Positions 55,301-62,358 of a stretch of DNA of 64,000 bases are shown in pieces. The notes beneath the pieces were generated by a model. It ran no database searches. It saw only the letters and a list, made by a program, of their open reading frames with translations, and was not told the DNA's origin. How positions within the stretch are numbered: the first letter of the stretch is position 1; the number at the start of each line of letters is the position of its first letter. The position numbers and the translations under genes were made by a program. This DNA is from Algoriphagus sp. PAP.12 (lineage in GTDB: Bacteria; Bacteroidota; Bacteroidia; Cytophagales; Cyclobacteriaceae), in contig NZ_JAPPSQ010000016.1 of assembly GCF_026652115.1 (NCBI RefSeq), positions 1-64,000 of the forward strand, in the 5' to 3' direction.

Positions 55301-55868
55301 TCTGGCTTTCATAACCAATAAAGGAAAATACCAAAGTGGCATTTTCTTCTACGGAGATGGTGTATTTTCCATCTACATCAGTTACAGTTCCTTTGGTAGT
55401 TCCAGAAACCGTGATCGTAACCCCAGGCATGGGTTCCTGATTTTCATCCAATACGGTTCCTGTCACGGTAACTTCCGCTTGCCAATTTTCAGACTTTGTT
55501 TCAACAGACTTGACTCCAACATGGATCAAATTGTTGACCTGTCTGAACTTTAAATTTGTGCTTCTAGAAATATCTTCAAGAAGGCGTTCAATCGAAATCC
55601 GGTTGAGGTTTTCGGAGGCTTGTAAAACCTGTCCTTTTACATCGGAGCTTCTATACGAAAAATCAAAATCAGTCTCTTTTTCAACCTTCTTAAAAAGATC
55701 AATTACCTGAAGACTACCCTTGTTGATCGAAATAAAAGTCTCATCCAATTTGGATTGAGCCTTCCCCGTCTCGGCTAACATAGTGCTATAGAAAAAGCAC
55801 TGAAGAATCATACCGAACAAGGTGTATTTTCCCATTGTTACAACTTTTTTCAGTAACTTTGTGTTCAT
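52356..55868 (-). CDS. SusC/RagA-family TonB-dependent transporter with STN signalling domain
   Basis: A protein of about 1170 residues from the ATG at 55868. After the signal peptide comes an STN domain (about 45-100; FDFSYRSSDVKGQVLQASENL), a CNA-B-type domain (about 130-205), plug with the SusC-type IRGSFGDPLYVIDGIV and KDAASASIYGSRAGNGVVLVTT, then the barrel. The STN domain lets the loaded transporter signal to the FecR anti-sigma factor encoded upstream (56000-57046). It is followed 4 bp later by susD. Confidence 0.94.
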   Translation of the reverse strand: MNTKLLKKVVTMGKYTLFGMILQCFFYSTMLAETGKAQSKLDETFISINKGSLQVIDLFKKVEKETDFDFSYRSSDVKGQVLQASENLNRISIERLLEDISRSTNLKFRQVNNLIHVGVKSVETKSENWQAEVTVTGTVLDENQEPMPGVTITVSGTTKGTVTDVDGKYTISVEENATLVFSFIGYESQTVEVGNRSEINISMGEDTKSLDEIVIVGYGTQKKVNLTGAITPVNSEEINEIPTTNLSNTLAGRAPGVNVTGTSGLSGSSSSIRIRGSFGDPLYVIDGIVRDKEAFDALNANEVDQISFLKDAASASIYGSRAGNGVVLVTTKTGEKQKMTVNLLSTFTTMRPTQELLSDKTTATDELIYQNRVAEYLGTTPPNGPEEFEYFANRSYNVNDFIWQNPFNQNYALSVTGGNDQVTYYSLLSYLGEKGSYKSVDHGKFNLRTNVSAKITNRITIDLNVSATQQNHDRFYWPFSGDDDYDVSDLYRVSFNWPKVYPYYLEADGTPADYVTDYPVQTPMGSWQAWSVIDQIVGDRYIKTRKRQVNTILGLNFDLSDLVEGLSTKVTGNYLAKDYMRKKYLTYQKNYVFIQADPDGNRFLPAAPDPNRTNIFSFSQNQEFLSYELQTAWSYQFDWFLNYNRTFDKHGINAMVVYEEAQSGLYGAFAKAEDPLTNYDQDFVYSQDAERRYGRGYESIGARRSLIGRANYNFNEKYIAEFSFRYDGNTLFPKESRWGFFPSVSAAWRIGDEDFMSGTSSWLDDLKIRASYGTTGNDLDVNNNRISPFSYVYTYRNSGNYIFGDDLYSGIAPGSTPNPNLTWATSTTYNAGLDFELMNTKLSGSLDVFYKKEVDILGSRIVTLPDNYGQSLAPENYAERSWRGGEFSLLYRDQANAGKINYSVYGNIGLAKDQWDVLDQNPIYLEGGNRENESIIGQPSNRIFGLRALGIVRTQEQLNELLEAGFKQYGRDPYLGGLYFEDIRGDGYSPGPDGKIDGNDFQLLSTNATPRLNYGFGFNLDWSNFSVDAHFQGVGVYDRIISNQEGAGMRQHGGAIRPYYPLWADDVWTPENPDAKYPRPIGRNWYESGTGSTSFWIRNGAYLRLKNLNIGYKLPAGLLSKLNMSSAKLFFNGTNLFAISDMKEFHDPEQKNYDSFPLMRSFTLGLDVKF

Positions 55869-55999
55869 AATAATGCTGTTTATGGATAATATTTTATTGT
55901 CTGTAATCATTTAGATCATTGGTCATTGCTGCACGGCCAAATCCAGCTTTGATCGATGATCTTTTTGCTTTCAAGTCATTTTTTCATTTTTCATAGGCT

Positions 56000-57046
56000 T
56001 TAGTTTTTAAGGATGGCAATTCGGTTTTTTTCTATTTTATAATTGAAATCATAAATGAAAGAAAGCCCAATAAGGACCTCCTCAAGTGTCTGGTTTTCAA
56101 ATTTTCCAGAATAATCTTTTTCGGCGTTAAAGTTTTTTGGAATTGAAAATTCAACCCCATACCAAGTTTCTAGGCGTGAAATAATCTCTTGAAAAGTGGC
56201 ATTTTTGAAACTGATCACATTGTCTTTCCAGGCAAAGACATCATCATAATCAATCCTCTTTTTCAGCATTGACTTATTCTTAAAATCAAAAGACGCTGCG
56301 TCCATTGGTTCCAAATCAACTTTCCTGACATCAAAACCAGTTGCGGCATCTTGAATGGAAACTTGAACTTTACCTGTCAATACAGCCACCAAACCAGCGG
56401 GATTCCCTTCTATTTCTTTTACTGTAAATGAGGTCCCCAGCACTCTGGTTTGAAGGCTTTTTGTATGGACTATGAATGGTCGGTTTGGATCAGGTTTTAC
56501 ATCAAAAAATGCCTCCCCTTCCAAAAACACTTCTCTTTGGTCAGAGGAAAATTTCTCAGGGAATCGAATAGAGCTTTCAGTATTCAAGTGAACTTCGCTC
56601 CCATCTCCCAATTTTATCTTTAGCTTTTGTCCTTTTGATACAGATCTTTCAATAAAATTAACTGCTTGAGAAACTTGCTTATCCTCTACCTTATTCTCAA
56701 AAACATTCATTTTGGAGGAAAAGAACCATAGAGCGCAAAAAGTAAAACAGGCAGCGATAGCAATTTTCAACCCGGAATTTCTTCCTCTTTTAGAAATTTT
56801 AGCAATGTCATCTACCTTCCTAGAATCATTTTCCTCTGCAAGATTAGGGAGATTGATTTTCTCAAAAACACTTTCCTTTATTCTTTCACTTGTATGTTCG
56901 TCCAGATCAATTTCATCCTGAAAATCCTCCATTAACTGCTCCATTTCCTTTTGACCTTCAGGGCTATTAATCCAAATCAAAATCTGATGGACTTCGTCTG
57001 GATTTGCCTTCCCACTAAAGAATTTTTTCAGGATATCAGAATTCAT
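56000..57046 (-). CDS. FecR-family anti-sigma factor
   Basis: The 348-residue protein has a sigma-binding N-terminal helical domain (about 1-80), one membrane segment (about 93-110), a FecR domain (SVSKGQKLKIKLGDGSEVHLNTESSI and FPEKFSSDQREVFLEGEAFFDV) and a C-terminal DUF4974 domain (FKNATFQEIISRLETWYGVEF). It would hold the divergent ECF sigma factor at the membrane until the STN-type SusC reports substrate. It lies 130 bp upstream of susC on the same strand. Confidence 0.93.
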   Translation of the reverse strand: MNSDILKKFFSGKANPDEVHQILIWINSPEGQKEMEQLMEDFQDEIDLDEHTSERIKESVFEKINLPNLAEENDSRKVDDIAKISKRGRNSGLKIAIAACFTFCALWFFSSKMNVFENKVEDKQVSQAVNFIERSVSKGQKLKIKLGDGSEVHLNTESSIRFPEKFSSDQREVFLEGEAFFDVKPDPNRPFIVHTKSLQTRVLGTSFTVKEIEGNPAGLVAVLTGKVQVSIQDAATGFDVRKVDLEPMDAASFDFKNKSMLKKRIDYDDVFAWKDNVISFKNATFQEIISRLETWYGVEFSIPKNFNAEKDYSGKFENQTLEEVLIGLSFIYDFNYKIEKNRIAILKN

Positions 57047-57196
57047 TTCTTGTGCTTTTAATAATAGATACTGAAAAAGGCTCCATTCCCCCCAAGCACT
57101 TTTAAAAAAAAAATGATTTTTTTCTGCAATTATATTTTTAACCTATAATTAACTTGAATCTTTATAGCTTTTATAAAATTTTATACTATCTTGGTT

Positions 57197-57204
57197 TAAT
57201 TTTG
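57197..57204 (+). promoter_or_regulatory. Putative -7 box of the ECF sigma gene
   Basis: TAATTTTG at 57197-57204 matches the Bacteroidota TAnnTTTG consensus, 43 bp before the ATG at 57248. The -33 region at the expected distance has only a partial TTTT match, so the promoter is tentative. Confidence 0.35.
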
Positions 57205-57247
57205 TAAAATATTTTGTCGATATAATTAGAAAAAGTCCTCCTCTCGA

Positions 57248-57838
57248 ATGAACTGTTTAGGACCAGAAATAGCTCAAAATCTTCAGAACGGGTGTCAAAA
57301 GGCATTCGAAGAGGTGTATACCCAATACCATAAAAAGATTTTTGGTTTTTGCATCAAGTATGGTCTCAATGCATCAGAAGCTGAAGAAATTACTCAGGTT
57401 GTTTTTATTAAAGTCTGGGAAAATCGAAGTAAAATCAATCCGGAAAAGCAACTTTACTCCTATATCCTGACAATCAGTAAAAATATCATCATAGATAGCT
57501 TCAAAGCGAAAATCAAATATCAGGCAGCCAAAGAATATCAAATGAATTTCATGAAGCCTGTGAATAATGTGGAGCAAAACATGAACCTATCCGAGCTCCA
57601 AAGTACTGTGGAGGAGGCTTTGACAAAACTTCCCGAAAGGAGAAGAGAGGTTTTTGAACTATCAAGAATTCATGGACTTTCCAATAAAGAAATAGCAAGT
57701 CAGCTAGGTATTACAACTAAGACCGTTGAAAATCATTTGAATTTGGCTCTCCAGGATTTTAAGGAGGTATTTAAAGAAGGAAAAGTGGGAATAGGTCTTT
57801 CTGTGATCCTTTTCTTGTGCCAAACTCCAATCCTTTAA
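57248..57838 (+). CDS. ECF-type sigma-70 factor divergent from FecR
   Basis: A 196-residue ECF sigma factor with region 2 (EEVYTQYHKKIFGFCIKYGL, EITQVVFIKVWENR) and region 4 (LSRIHGLSNKEIASQLGITTKTVENHL). The C-terminal 20 residues are hydrophobic (VGIGLSVILFLCQTPIL), a tail seen in some Bacteroidota ECF proteins. It is divergent from its likely partner fecR across about 200 bp, unlike the common same-strand order sigma-fecR-susC-susD. A strong terminator follows. Confidence 0.92.
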   Translation: MNCLGPEIAQNLQNGCQKAFEEVYTQYHKKIFGFCIKYGLNASEAEEITQVVFIKVWENRSKINPEKQLYSYILTISKNIIIDSFKAKIKYQAAKEYQMNFMKPVNNVEQNMNLSELQSTVEEALTKLPERRREVFELSRIHGLSNKEIASQLGITTKTVENHLNLALQDFKEVFKEGKVGIGLSVILFLCQTPIL

Positions 57839-57854
57839 ATCAGTTATAAAAAAT

Positions 57855-57891
57855 AAACCCTCCTTTTCTAATAGTCTGAAAAGGAGGGTTT
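57855..57891. terminator. Bidirectional terminator between the ECF sigma and aldo/keto reductase genes
   Basis: A 13-bp perfect stem AAACCCTCCTTTT / AAAAGGAGGGTTT (57855-57867 with 57879-57891), 11-nt loop, with A and T rich flanks. It serves both convergent genes. Confidence 0.9.
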
Positions 57892-57896
57892 TCATA

Positions 57897-58844
57897 TTAT
57901 GCACTTACGCAATCCAATAATTCCAAATCCACTGGATCTAATTTGACCTTGGTAGCTTCGACTAAAGTTTCCAATTGATAAATACTGGTAGCACTGGCAA
58001 TAGGCGCTCCAATATTAGGCTGTGCCATCAGCCAGGCCAAAGCAACCGAAGCCACCTTGCACTCATGTTTTTCAGCAATTTTATCCATCGCTTTAATTAC
58101 TTGAGCTCCTTTTTCATTCAAATATTTCTTTGCCCCTTCCCCTCTAACACTTTTCCCCAAATCCTTTTCACCTCTATATTTACCAGTCAAAAATCCCGCA
58201 GCCAAAGCCCAATATGGGAAAACCGAAAGGTCATATTTTTTAACTATTGGTAAATAGGTAGACTCATAGGATTGACGCTCCATCAAATTATAATGAGGCT
58301 GTAAGGCCACATAGTTAGGAAGGTTATTTTTTTCAGATACTTCAAAGGACTCCTGGAGTCTTTCAGGTGAAAGATTAGACGCTGCGACATATTTTACTTT
58401 TCCTGCCTTGATCAATTCATCATAGGTGGAAAGAGTCTCTTCGACAGGAGTAACTCCATCATCAAAATGCGAATAATAAAGGTCAATTCTATCAGTTTGC
58501 AATCTGCTCAGTGATTCATCGACCGACTTAAGAATATGCTTTCTGCTAATATCATATCCATGTTCTTCAGTTTGTGAACCAACCTTTGTTGCGACCACAA
58601 TTTGATCTCGATTTCCCCTTTCTTTCATCCATTTCCCTATGATCGTTTCCGATGTACCTCCTGTACCATTGACCCACCAAGGATAGGTATCTGCAGTATC
58701 TAAAAAGTTAAATCCTGCCTCTACAAAGGCATCCAGAATTTGAAAGGACTCTTTTTCATCTAAAGTCCATCCAAAAACATTCCCTCCCAAATTGATCCTG
58801 CCGACTTTCAAGTCTGTGTGGGAGATCGTTACTAACTCACTCAT
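57897..58844 (-). CDS. Aldo/keto reductase family protein
   Basis: The 315-residue TIM-barrel oxidoreductase has the AKR tetrad: Asp in FLDTADTYPWW with the Tyr just after it, Lys in VVATKVG and His in DLYYSHFDD. It uses NAD(P)H to reduce aldehydes or ketones, here of unknown identity; similarity is to the YajO/general stress 69-like AKRs. It is a single gene and the last core gene before the accessory island to its right. Confidence 0.9.
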   Translation of the reverse strand: MSELVTISHTDLKVGRINLGGNVFGWTLDEKESFQILDAFVEAGFNFLDTADTYPWWVNGTGGTSETIIGKWMKERGNRDQIVVATKVGSQTEEHGYDISRKHILKSVDESLSRLQTDRIDLYYSHFDDGVTPVEETLSTYDELIKAGKVKYVAASNLSPERLQESFEVSEKNNLPNYVALQPHYNLMERQSYESTYLPIVKKYDLSVFPYWALAAGFLTGKYRGEKDLGKSVRGEGAKKYLNEKGAQVIKAMDKIAEKHECKVASVALAWLMAQPNIGAPIASATSIYQLETLVEATKVKLDPVDLELLDCVSA

Positions 58845-59154
58845 TTTACGTTGGTTTTTGTTTGGTTATGATTAAATCTTAATTGGAAAATTGCCTCCAT
58901 AAAGACAATTAAAAAACAGACTGCTCCTTTATTTGATTCCTAGAAAAAGGATATAATCAAGCGAATTATCTAAACGATTTATTCTCTATTTAAAAGGGAG
59001 AAATGCCCCATCAATGGATCCGATTCAAAAAACCGGGTGAGACCCAAACCTTTCCCAGCACCGTGTGTAATAGTCTCCCATCCCTTGCTGCTTTCATTTA
59101 ACTAAGATTTTGGACAACAAAGGATTTACACCCTCTTTCTCCTTTTACAGGTTA
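58845..59154. other. Non-coding spacer at the left edge of the accessory island
   Basis: About 310 bp with no gene. It holds GGATTTACACCCT at 59122-59134, which recurs as GGACTTACACCCT at 62264-62276 in the same direction at the other end of the island. The sequence around 59035-59110 has the look of a decayed non-coding repeat but I cannot name it. Confidence 0.45.
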
Positions 59155-59164
59155 CTAATTCTCA

Positions 59165-59854
59165 TCATTCTCCACAATTGTTAAAGTTTTCGTTACAGCT
59201 TTTCCTTTTGCTCCGTCTTATACCAATACTTGCTATTTCTTTTTGTTCTTTAGTGTGTAGTTGATAGGTGAATGAAGTATTATAGCCAAATTCATCATTG
59301 TAATTAGAATTAACACGTTCCACAGAGGTATGTAATTCTGTCCAAGCGTTTTCGACTAGTGGCACGAGCTCAGAAATTGTGTTGCCGCTTCTATCTAAAG
59401 GAAATTTGAATCGAAAAGTTTCTAAACTGTCGGTCTCTATTATTCCTTCTATATTACTTTTACGAGAAAGTAAATGTGTGGTTAAAAAGCCTGTGCCAAA
59501 TCGCCCGGTTCTATTAGTTTTCTCTCCACCTTCTACTTCTTTTGAAGAGATTTGATTAATTAAACCCTTTATATCTTTCTCAGTGAAATGAATGCCGTTA
59601 TGCCTAAAGACTTCTTGGTTTTCATCCAATTCTATTTATACAGATATTTTCCTGTCAGGATAATCTGCAATGCTGTCTTTGGCATTTTGCAATAATTCCC
59701 ACGCCCATCTTCCCTGGATATTCTCTACAGTTTTATCTAAGTCGTGTAATCGTTTCTTTATTTTATCGGCAATTGACCTATTACCTTCTTCTTTTCTGCC
59801 TTCTTCTATTGATTTTATTATATTTATTATGGTCTTGCCTGATTGAATTTTATT
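59165..59854 (-). pseudogene. Broken GHKL/HSP90-type (sacsin-like) ATP-binding protein gene
   Basis: On the - strand, from within the hipA stop, the frame reads IIKSIEEGRKEEGNRSIADK, then RGRWAWELL-type IQGRWAWELLQNAKDS (the GHKL N-box), and hits an in-frame TAA at 59636-59638. Beyond it the same frame resumes with FRHNGIHFTEKDIKGL and GRFGTGFLTTHLLSR, the expected G1/G2 boxes. The full-length family is several times longer; here it stops after about 170 more residues with a scrambled tail. No start codon is left at the 5' end. The gene is a remnant with at least three lesions: lost start, nonsense codon, 3' truncation. Confidence 0.75.
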
Positions 59855-61100
59855 CTTTAAACGCCTTAGCCATCAGCTCTATCTCTGCATTTTTTATACC
59901 TATTTCCTTGGCAATATTTTTCCAGTCCTTAACTACATAAAGTACTTCATCCAAAATAGTATCCATCTCTTCTTCACTCAAACGAAAATATTCGCCTACG
60001 CTTTTTGCCAAATCAAAGTCCAGGGCATTATCGTCCATATCAATATTTAAGGAAAGTCCATCCTTTTCGATGGACGGGTTTAGATCGTAAGCTGGTGATA
60101 ACATCCAGCCCTTATCGGTCAAAATAAACCCGTGATTACGCAAGTGGTCGTCCGTGTTGGAAATCGCAATATTGAATACAATACGCCGCCAAAGCTGGTG
60201 TAGGTTAGCTTCTACATCAACACCGTAATTCTCTATAAACTCGACAATTTCAAGATAACTTGGCGAGGCGTCTTTTATTGAATTTTCGGTATTACCGGTC
60301 ATTGTCATTGCCGAGGCAAAATGTATCCGATTTTCACCCTTTCTATCAAATCGTTGGGTCAGGAAAGTATGGTATTGGCCGCTAATCTTTTCAACTTTGG
60401 ATGCTGCCATTTCAATTCCGGAGGCTATGGCCAATCGATAGGCCAAAAACTCCCATAAGGCTTTGTCAATGGTATCGGTTTTTGATGGAAACTTGGCAAT
60501 CCATAGATTCTTTTGTGTGTCAAAAATATTGGCTTTGGGTCTGGCACCACCCAAAGAGGAACCAGGTGCAATCAAAACAGCTATCCATTTTCTGATGGCT
60601 TCACTTTGGTCATCACTTTCCAGTTGTTTGACGGCTTCCTGCAAATCTCCCAAGGACGACCAAGGCGGTGTTGGGGATTGGGCATCATTGTCCAGAAAAG
60701 GGCCATCCAAATCCGTTTTAAAACGTAAGGCCCCCATACGGCTTTCATCAAACACACCTAGCAAATAATCTATCTCGTATAAGGTCTTCGGTTTCTCATT
60801 ATTTGCCCTTGCATCCTGTGCTTCCCTACGCTTCATTAAGGCCTTGCCCCAAGTGTCCGGCATACTGTCCAAGAATATTCCGAAATTCTCTTTGTTGGCT
60901 GGGAACTGTGGTCCGGAATAGAATTCAATATCGGGGTCCAAAAGCCGTTGTGTATCCGTTTTTAACCAATCTTTGTCATATTTAAAACTGAAGGCTTTCT
61001 TTCCTTTGGCAAAATGTGCGGATAACGTACCTATGAGGGTCGGACCTTCCAAGCCCACCCAGTCTGCAAAAACGTATATATCAAATTTTCCTTCTGCCAT
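59850..61100 (-). CDS. hipA: HipA-type serine/threonine kinase toxin
   Basis: The 416-residue protein has the HipA N-terminal domain and kinase core: GSSLGGARPKANI (about 177-189; the first Ser-Ser-x-Gly-Gly is the P-loop motif, with the Ser as the usual autophosphorylation site), the catalytic NTDDHLRNHGF (catalytic Asp and metal Asn) and YDLNPS. E. coli HipA phosphorylates glutamyl-tRNA synthetase and causes growth arrest. All key residues are intact. It starts 5 bp after hipB stops, giving the antitoxin-first order. Confidence 0.93.
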   Translation of the reverse strand: MAEGKFDIYVFADWVGLEGPTLIGTLSAHFAKGKKAFSFKYDKDWLKTDTQRLLDPDIEFYSGPQFPANKENFGIFLDSMPDTWGKALMKRREAQDARANNEKPKTLYEIDYLLGVFDESRMGALRFKTDLDGPFLDNDAQSPTPPWSSLGDLQEAVKQLESDDQSEAIRKWIAVLIAPGSSLGGARPKANIFDTQKNLWIAKFPSKTDTIDKALWEFLAYRLAIASGIEMAASKVEKISGQYHTFLTQRFDRKGENRIHFASAMTMTGNTENSIKDASPSYLEIVEFIENYGVDVEANLHQLWRRIVFNIAISNTDDHLRNHGFILTDKGWMLSPAYDLNPSIEKDGLSLNIDMDDNALDFDLAKSVGEYFRLSEEEMDTILDEVLYVVKDWKNIAKEIGIKNAEIELMAKAFKE

Positions 61101-61105
61101 CTTTA

Positions 61106-61393
61106 TTATAGTAAATCCAAATCCTGTAGTTTTCTGCCAAATGCATCGTCATTGGCCAGCTTCAAGAAATCATCCTGAAGATTTAGTACCCTAAGCACAT
61201 TAAAATACAGACCAATGGCCACGGCCGGGTCGCCTTTTTCTATTCGATAAAGGGTAGCCCTGTGAATGCCCGCACGCTCGGAAACCTGCTCTGTCGTGAG
61301 CTTTCTTCGCTTTCGTGCCAGTTTGATATTTTCACCGATTTGGTCAAAAATCTTTTGAAACTTTGGTAATACGACTGCCTTTCTTGAATTCAT
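61106..61393 (-). CDS. hipB: HipB-like XRE-type antitoxin/repressor
   Basis: From the ATG at 61393 the protein has 95 residues and one XRE helix-turn-helix: ENIKLARKRRKLTTEQVSERAGIHRATLYRIEKGD (about 20-54). HipB binds HipA and represses its own promoter. The frame extends upstream to 61537, but this ATG begins the conserved part, and the promoter and palindrome found at 61411-61442 only make sense upstream of it. The C-terminal segment is short and polar. Confidence 0.9.
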   Translation of the reverse strand: MNSRKAVVLPKFQKIFDQIGENIKLARKRRKLTTEQVSERAGIHRATLYRIEKGDPAVAIGLYFNVLRVLNLQDDFLKLANDDAFGRKLQDLDLL

Positions 61394-61410
61394 TTGTTGT
61401 TTATTTACTA

Positions 61411-61442
61411 CAAAATTAGTATTTTTGTTGTTAATTAGCAAC
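61411..61442 (-). promoter_or_regulatory. hipBA promoter with overlapping operator palindrome
   Basis: On the - strand TAATTTTG (61418-61411) matches TAnnTTTG, and TTG (61441-61439) lies 20 bp upstream as a -33 element. The near-perfect palindrome GTTGTTAATTAGCAAC (61427-61442) covers the -33 and spacer. A second imperfect repeat, TTTGTTG with CTACAAA (61393-61399 and 61408-61414), overlaps the -7 box and start. This fits autorepression by HipB. Confidence 0.65.
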
Positions 61443-61601
61443 ATTTTATGGAAAATCCAGCATTCGAGAGCTACCTTTTGATTTACACGGACAGGAAAGA
61501 GTTTAAACTTTATACCAAAAGAGTCTATTCGTAACAATTAATTTAGATAAATCTAATGAAGAGGAATAGCTGAAAGTCCTTAACCTATTAAATTAAAACC
61601 A

Positions 61602-62132
61602 ATGCCAAAACGTTACAAAGAATACACGGATATTGAACAAGAATTCTAATTCTATATAGGGCTGCTTTCTGACAGATTTGCGAAAATGGAAGTTCTTGTG
61701 AGAGATATGCTTGGGGCTTTTATATCAGATGATGATGTTCTTAATGCTTATCTTTTTGAAAAGAATAGTCTTGATGCTAATATCAAACTCATCAAAACTA
61801 TTAATATCCGCCACAACTACGAACACGAAATACTCAAAGGAATATTAGAAGAGGTGAATTACATCAAGTCCGAAAGAAATTCATTCATTCACAGTATTTG
61901 GTCGGAACCTTCAGCTAAAGACAATGACATCTTTATTTTTTGCAGTAGTCCAAAAATGAAGTTTGAGAAGGAACCTAATGGCAAAAAGAGGTCATTTGGA
62001 CACGGCAAATCCGTTCGTTTAACCTTTATCAAAAAACTTGTAAGCAGAATAGATGACATTATGGTTTCCCAGGAAGCTTTTGTAGAACGATTAAAAAATT
62101 TCGACTTAGAATATTGGATGCCCAAGGGCTAA
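61602..62132 (+). pseudogene. HEPN-motif (RNxxxH) protein gene interrupted by an in-frame TAA
   Basis: The ATG at 61602 opens a frame MPKRYKEYTDIEQEF that meets TAA at 61647-61649 and then continues in the same frame as FYIGLLSDRFAKMEVLV for 160 codons. A second start at 61686 would give 148 residues missing 28. The helical protein contains ERNSFIHSIW; RNSFIH fits the RNxxxH motif of HEPN RNases found in toxin and abortive-infection proteins. The nonsense codon and lack of N terminus suggest an inactivated toxin, unless the stop is a sequence error or is read through. Confidence 0.55.
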
Positions 62133-62197
62133 TCGCATTTATTATGCGAAGTAGAAATATGAAAAAAGCCGATAAAATTATTCTTTAAATGAATTTT

Positions 62198-62289
62198 AGC
62201 CAATGCACCTCGGGATGGACACCCACGCTTTACGCTAACACTTCCAAAGCCATGACGTATTCGGGACTTACACCCTAAAGTTATTGCAC
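62198..62289 (-). ncRNA. Probable 5' end of a group II intron (domain I remnant)
   Basis: Read on the - strand from 62289, the sequence starts GTGCAATAAC, then GGGTGTAAGTCCC, GTCATGGCTTTGGAAGTG, and GTGGGTGTCCATCCCGAGG, in the order and spacing of the first about 100 nt of bacterial group II introns as I remember them. It stops being recognisable near 62198, so only domain I's beginning is left and no reverse transcriptase frame is present. It lies 15 bp past the T run of the peptidase terminator, a usual target for group IIC introns. Based on recall, not on a covariance search. Confidence 0.55.
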
Positions 62290-62301
62290 ATGTTGGGTGT
62301 A
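62269..62301. repeat. Inverted repeat TACACCC / GGGTGTA across the presumed intron 5' junction
   Basis: TACACCC (62269-62275) and GGGTGTA (62295-62301) are perfect inverted copies, 19 bp apart. The right copy lies in the presumed upstream exon and the left copy in the intron, as would be needed for exon-binding/intron-binding type pairing or by chance. Confidence 0.35.
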
Positions 62302-62303
62302 CG

Positions 62304-62336
62304 AAAAAAATAGGCCACTCCGAAAAGAATGGCCTA
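62304..62336 (-). terminator. Terminator of the S9 peptidase gene
   Basis: An ATAGGCCATTC type arm (62326-62336 region) pairs with its partner at 62311-62321 with one mismatch, loop TTTTCG, followed on the - strand by seven T (62310-62304). It lies 22 bp after the peptidase stop codon. Confidence 0.85.
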
Positions 62337-62358
62337 TCAAAACTATAGAATCCAGGAC

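Noticed and set aside
59041..59110. Possible 3' end (domain V/VI) of the group II intron left of the ATPase remnant
   Set aside because: A CACGGTGCTGGGAAAGG stretch on the - strand looked similar, but no 34-nt domain V hairpin with the catalytic AGC triad could be drawn.
61448..61534. 28-codon + strand frame (starts MENPAFESYLL) divergent from hipB
   Set aside because: Very short, no RBS or homologue I know; its start lies within the hipBA operator region. It may be a 5' scrap of a lost gene.
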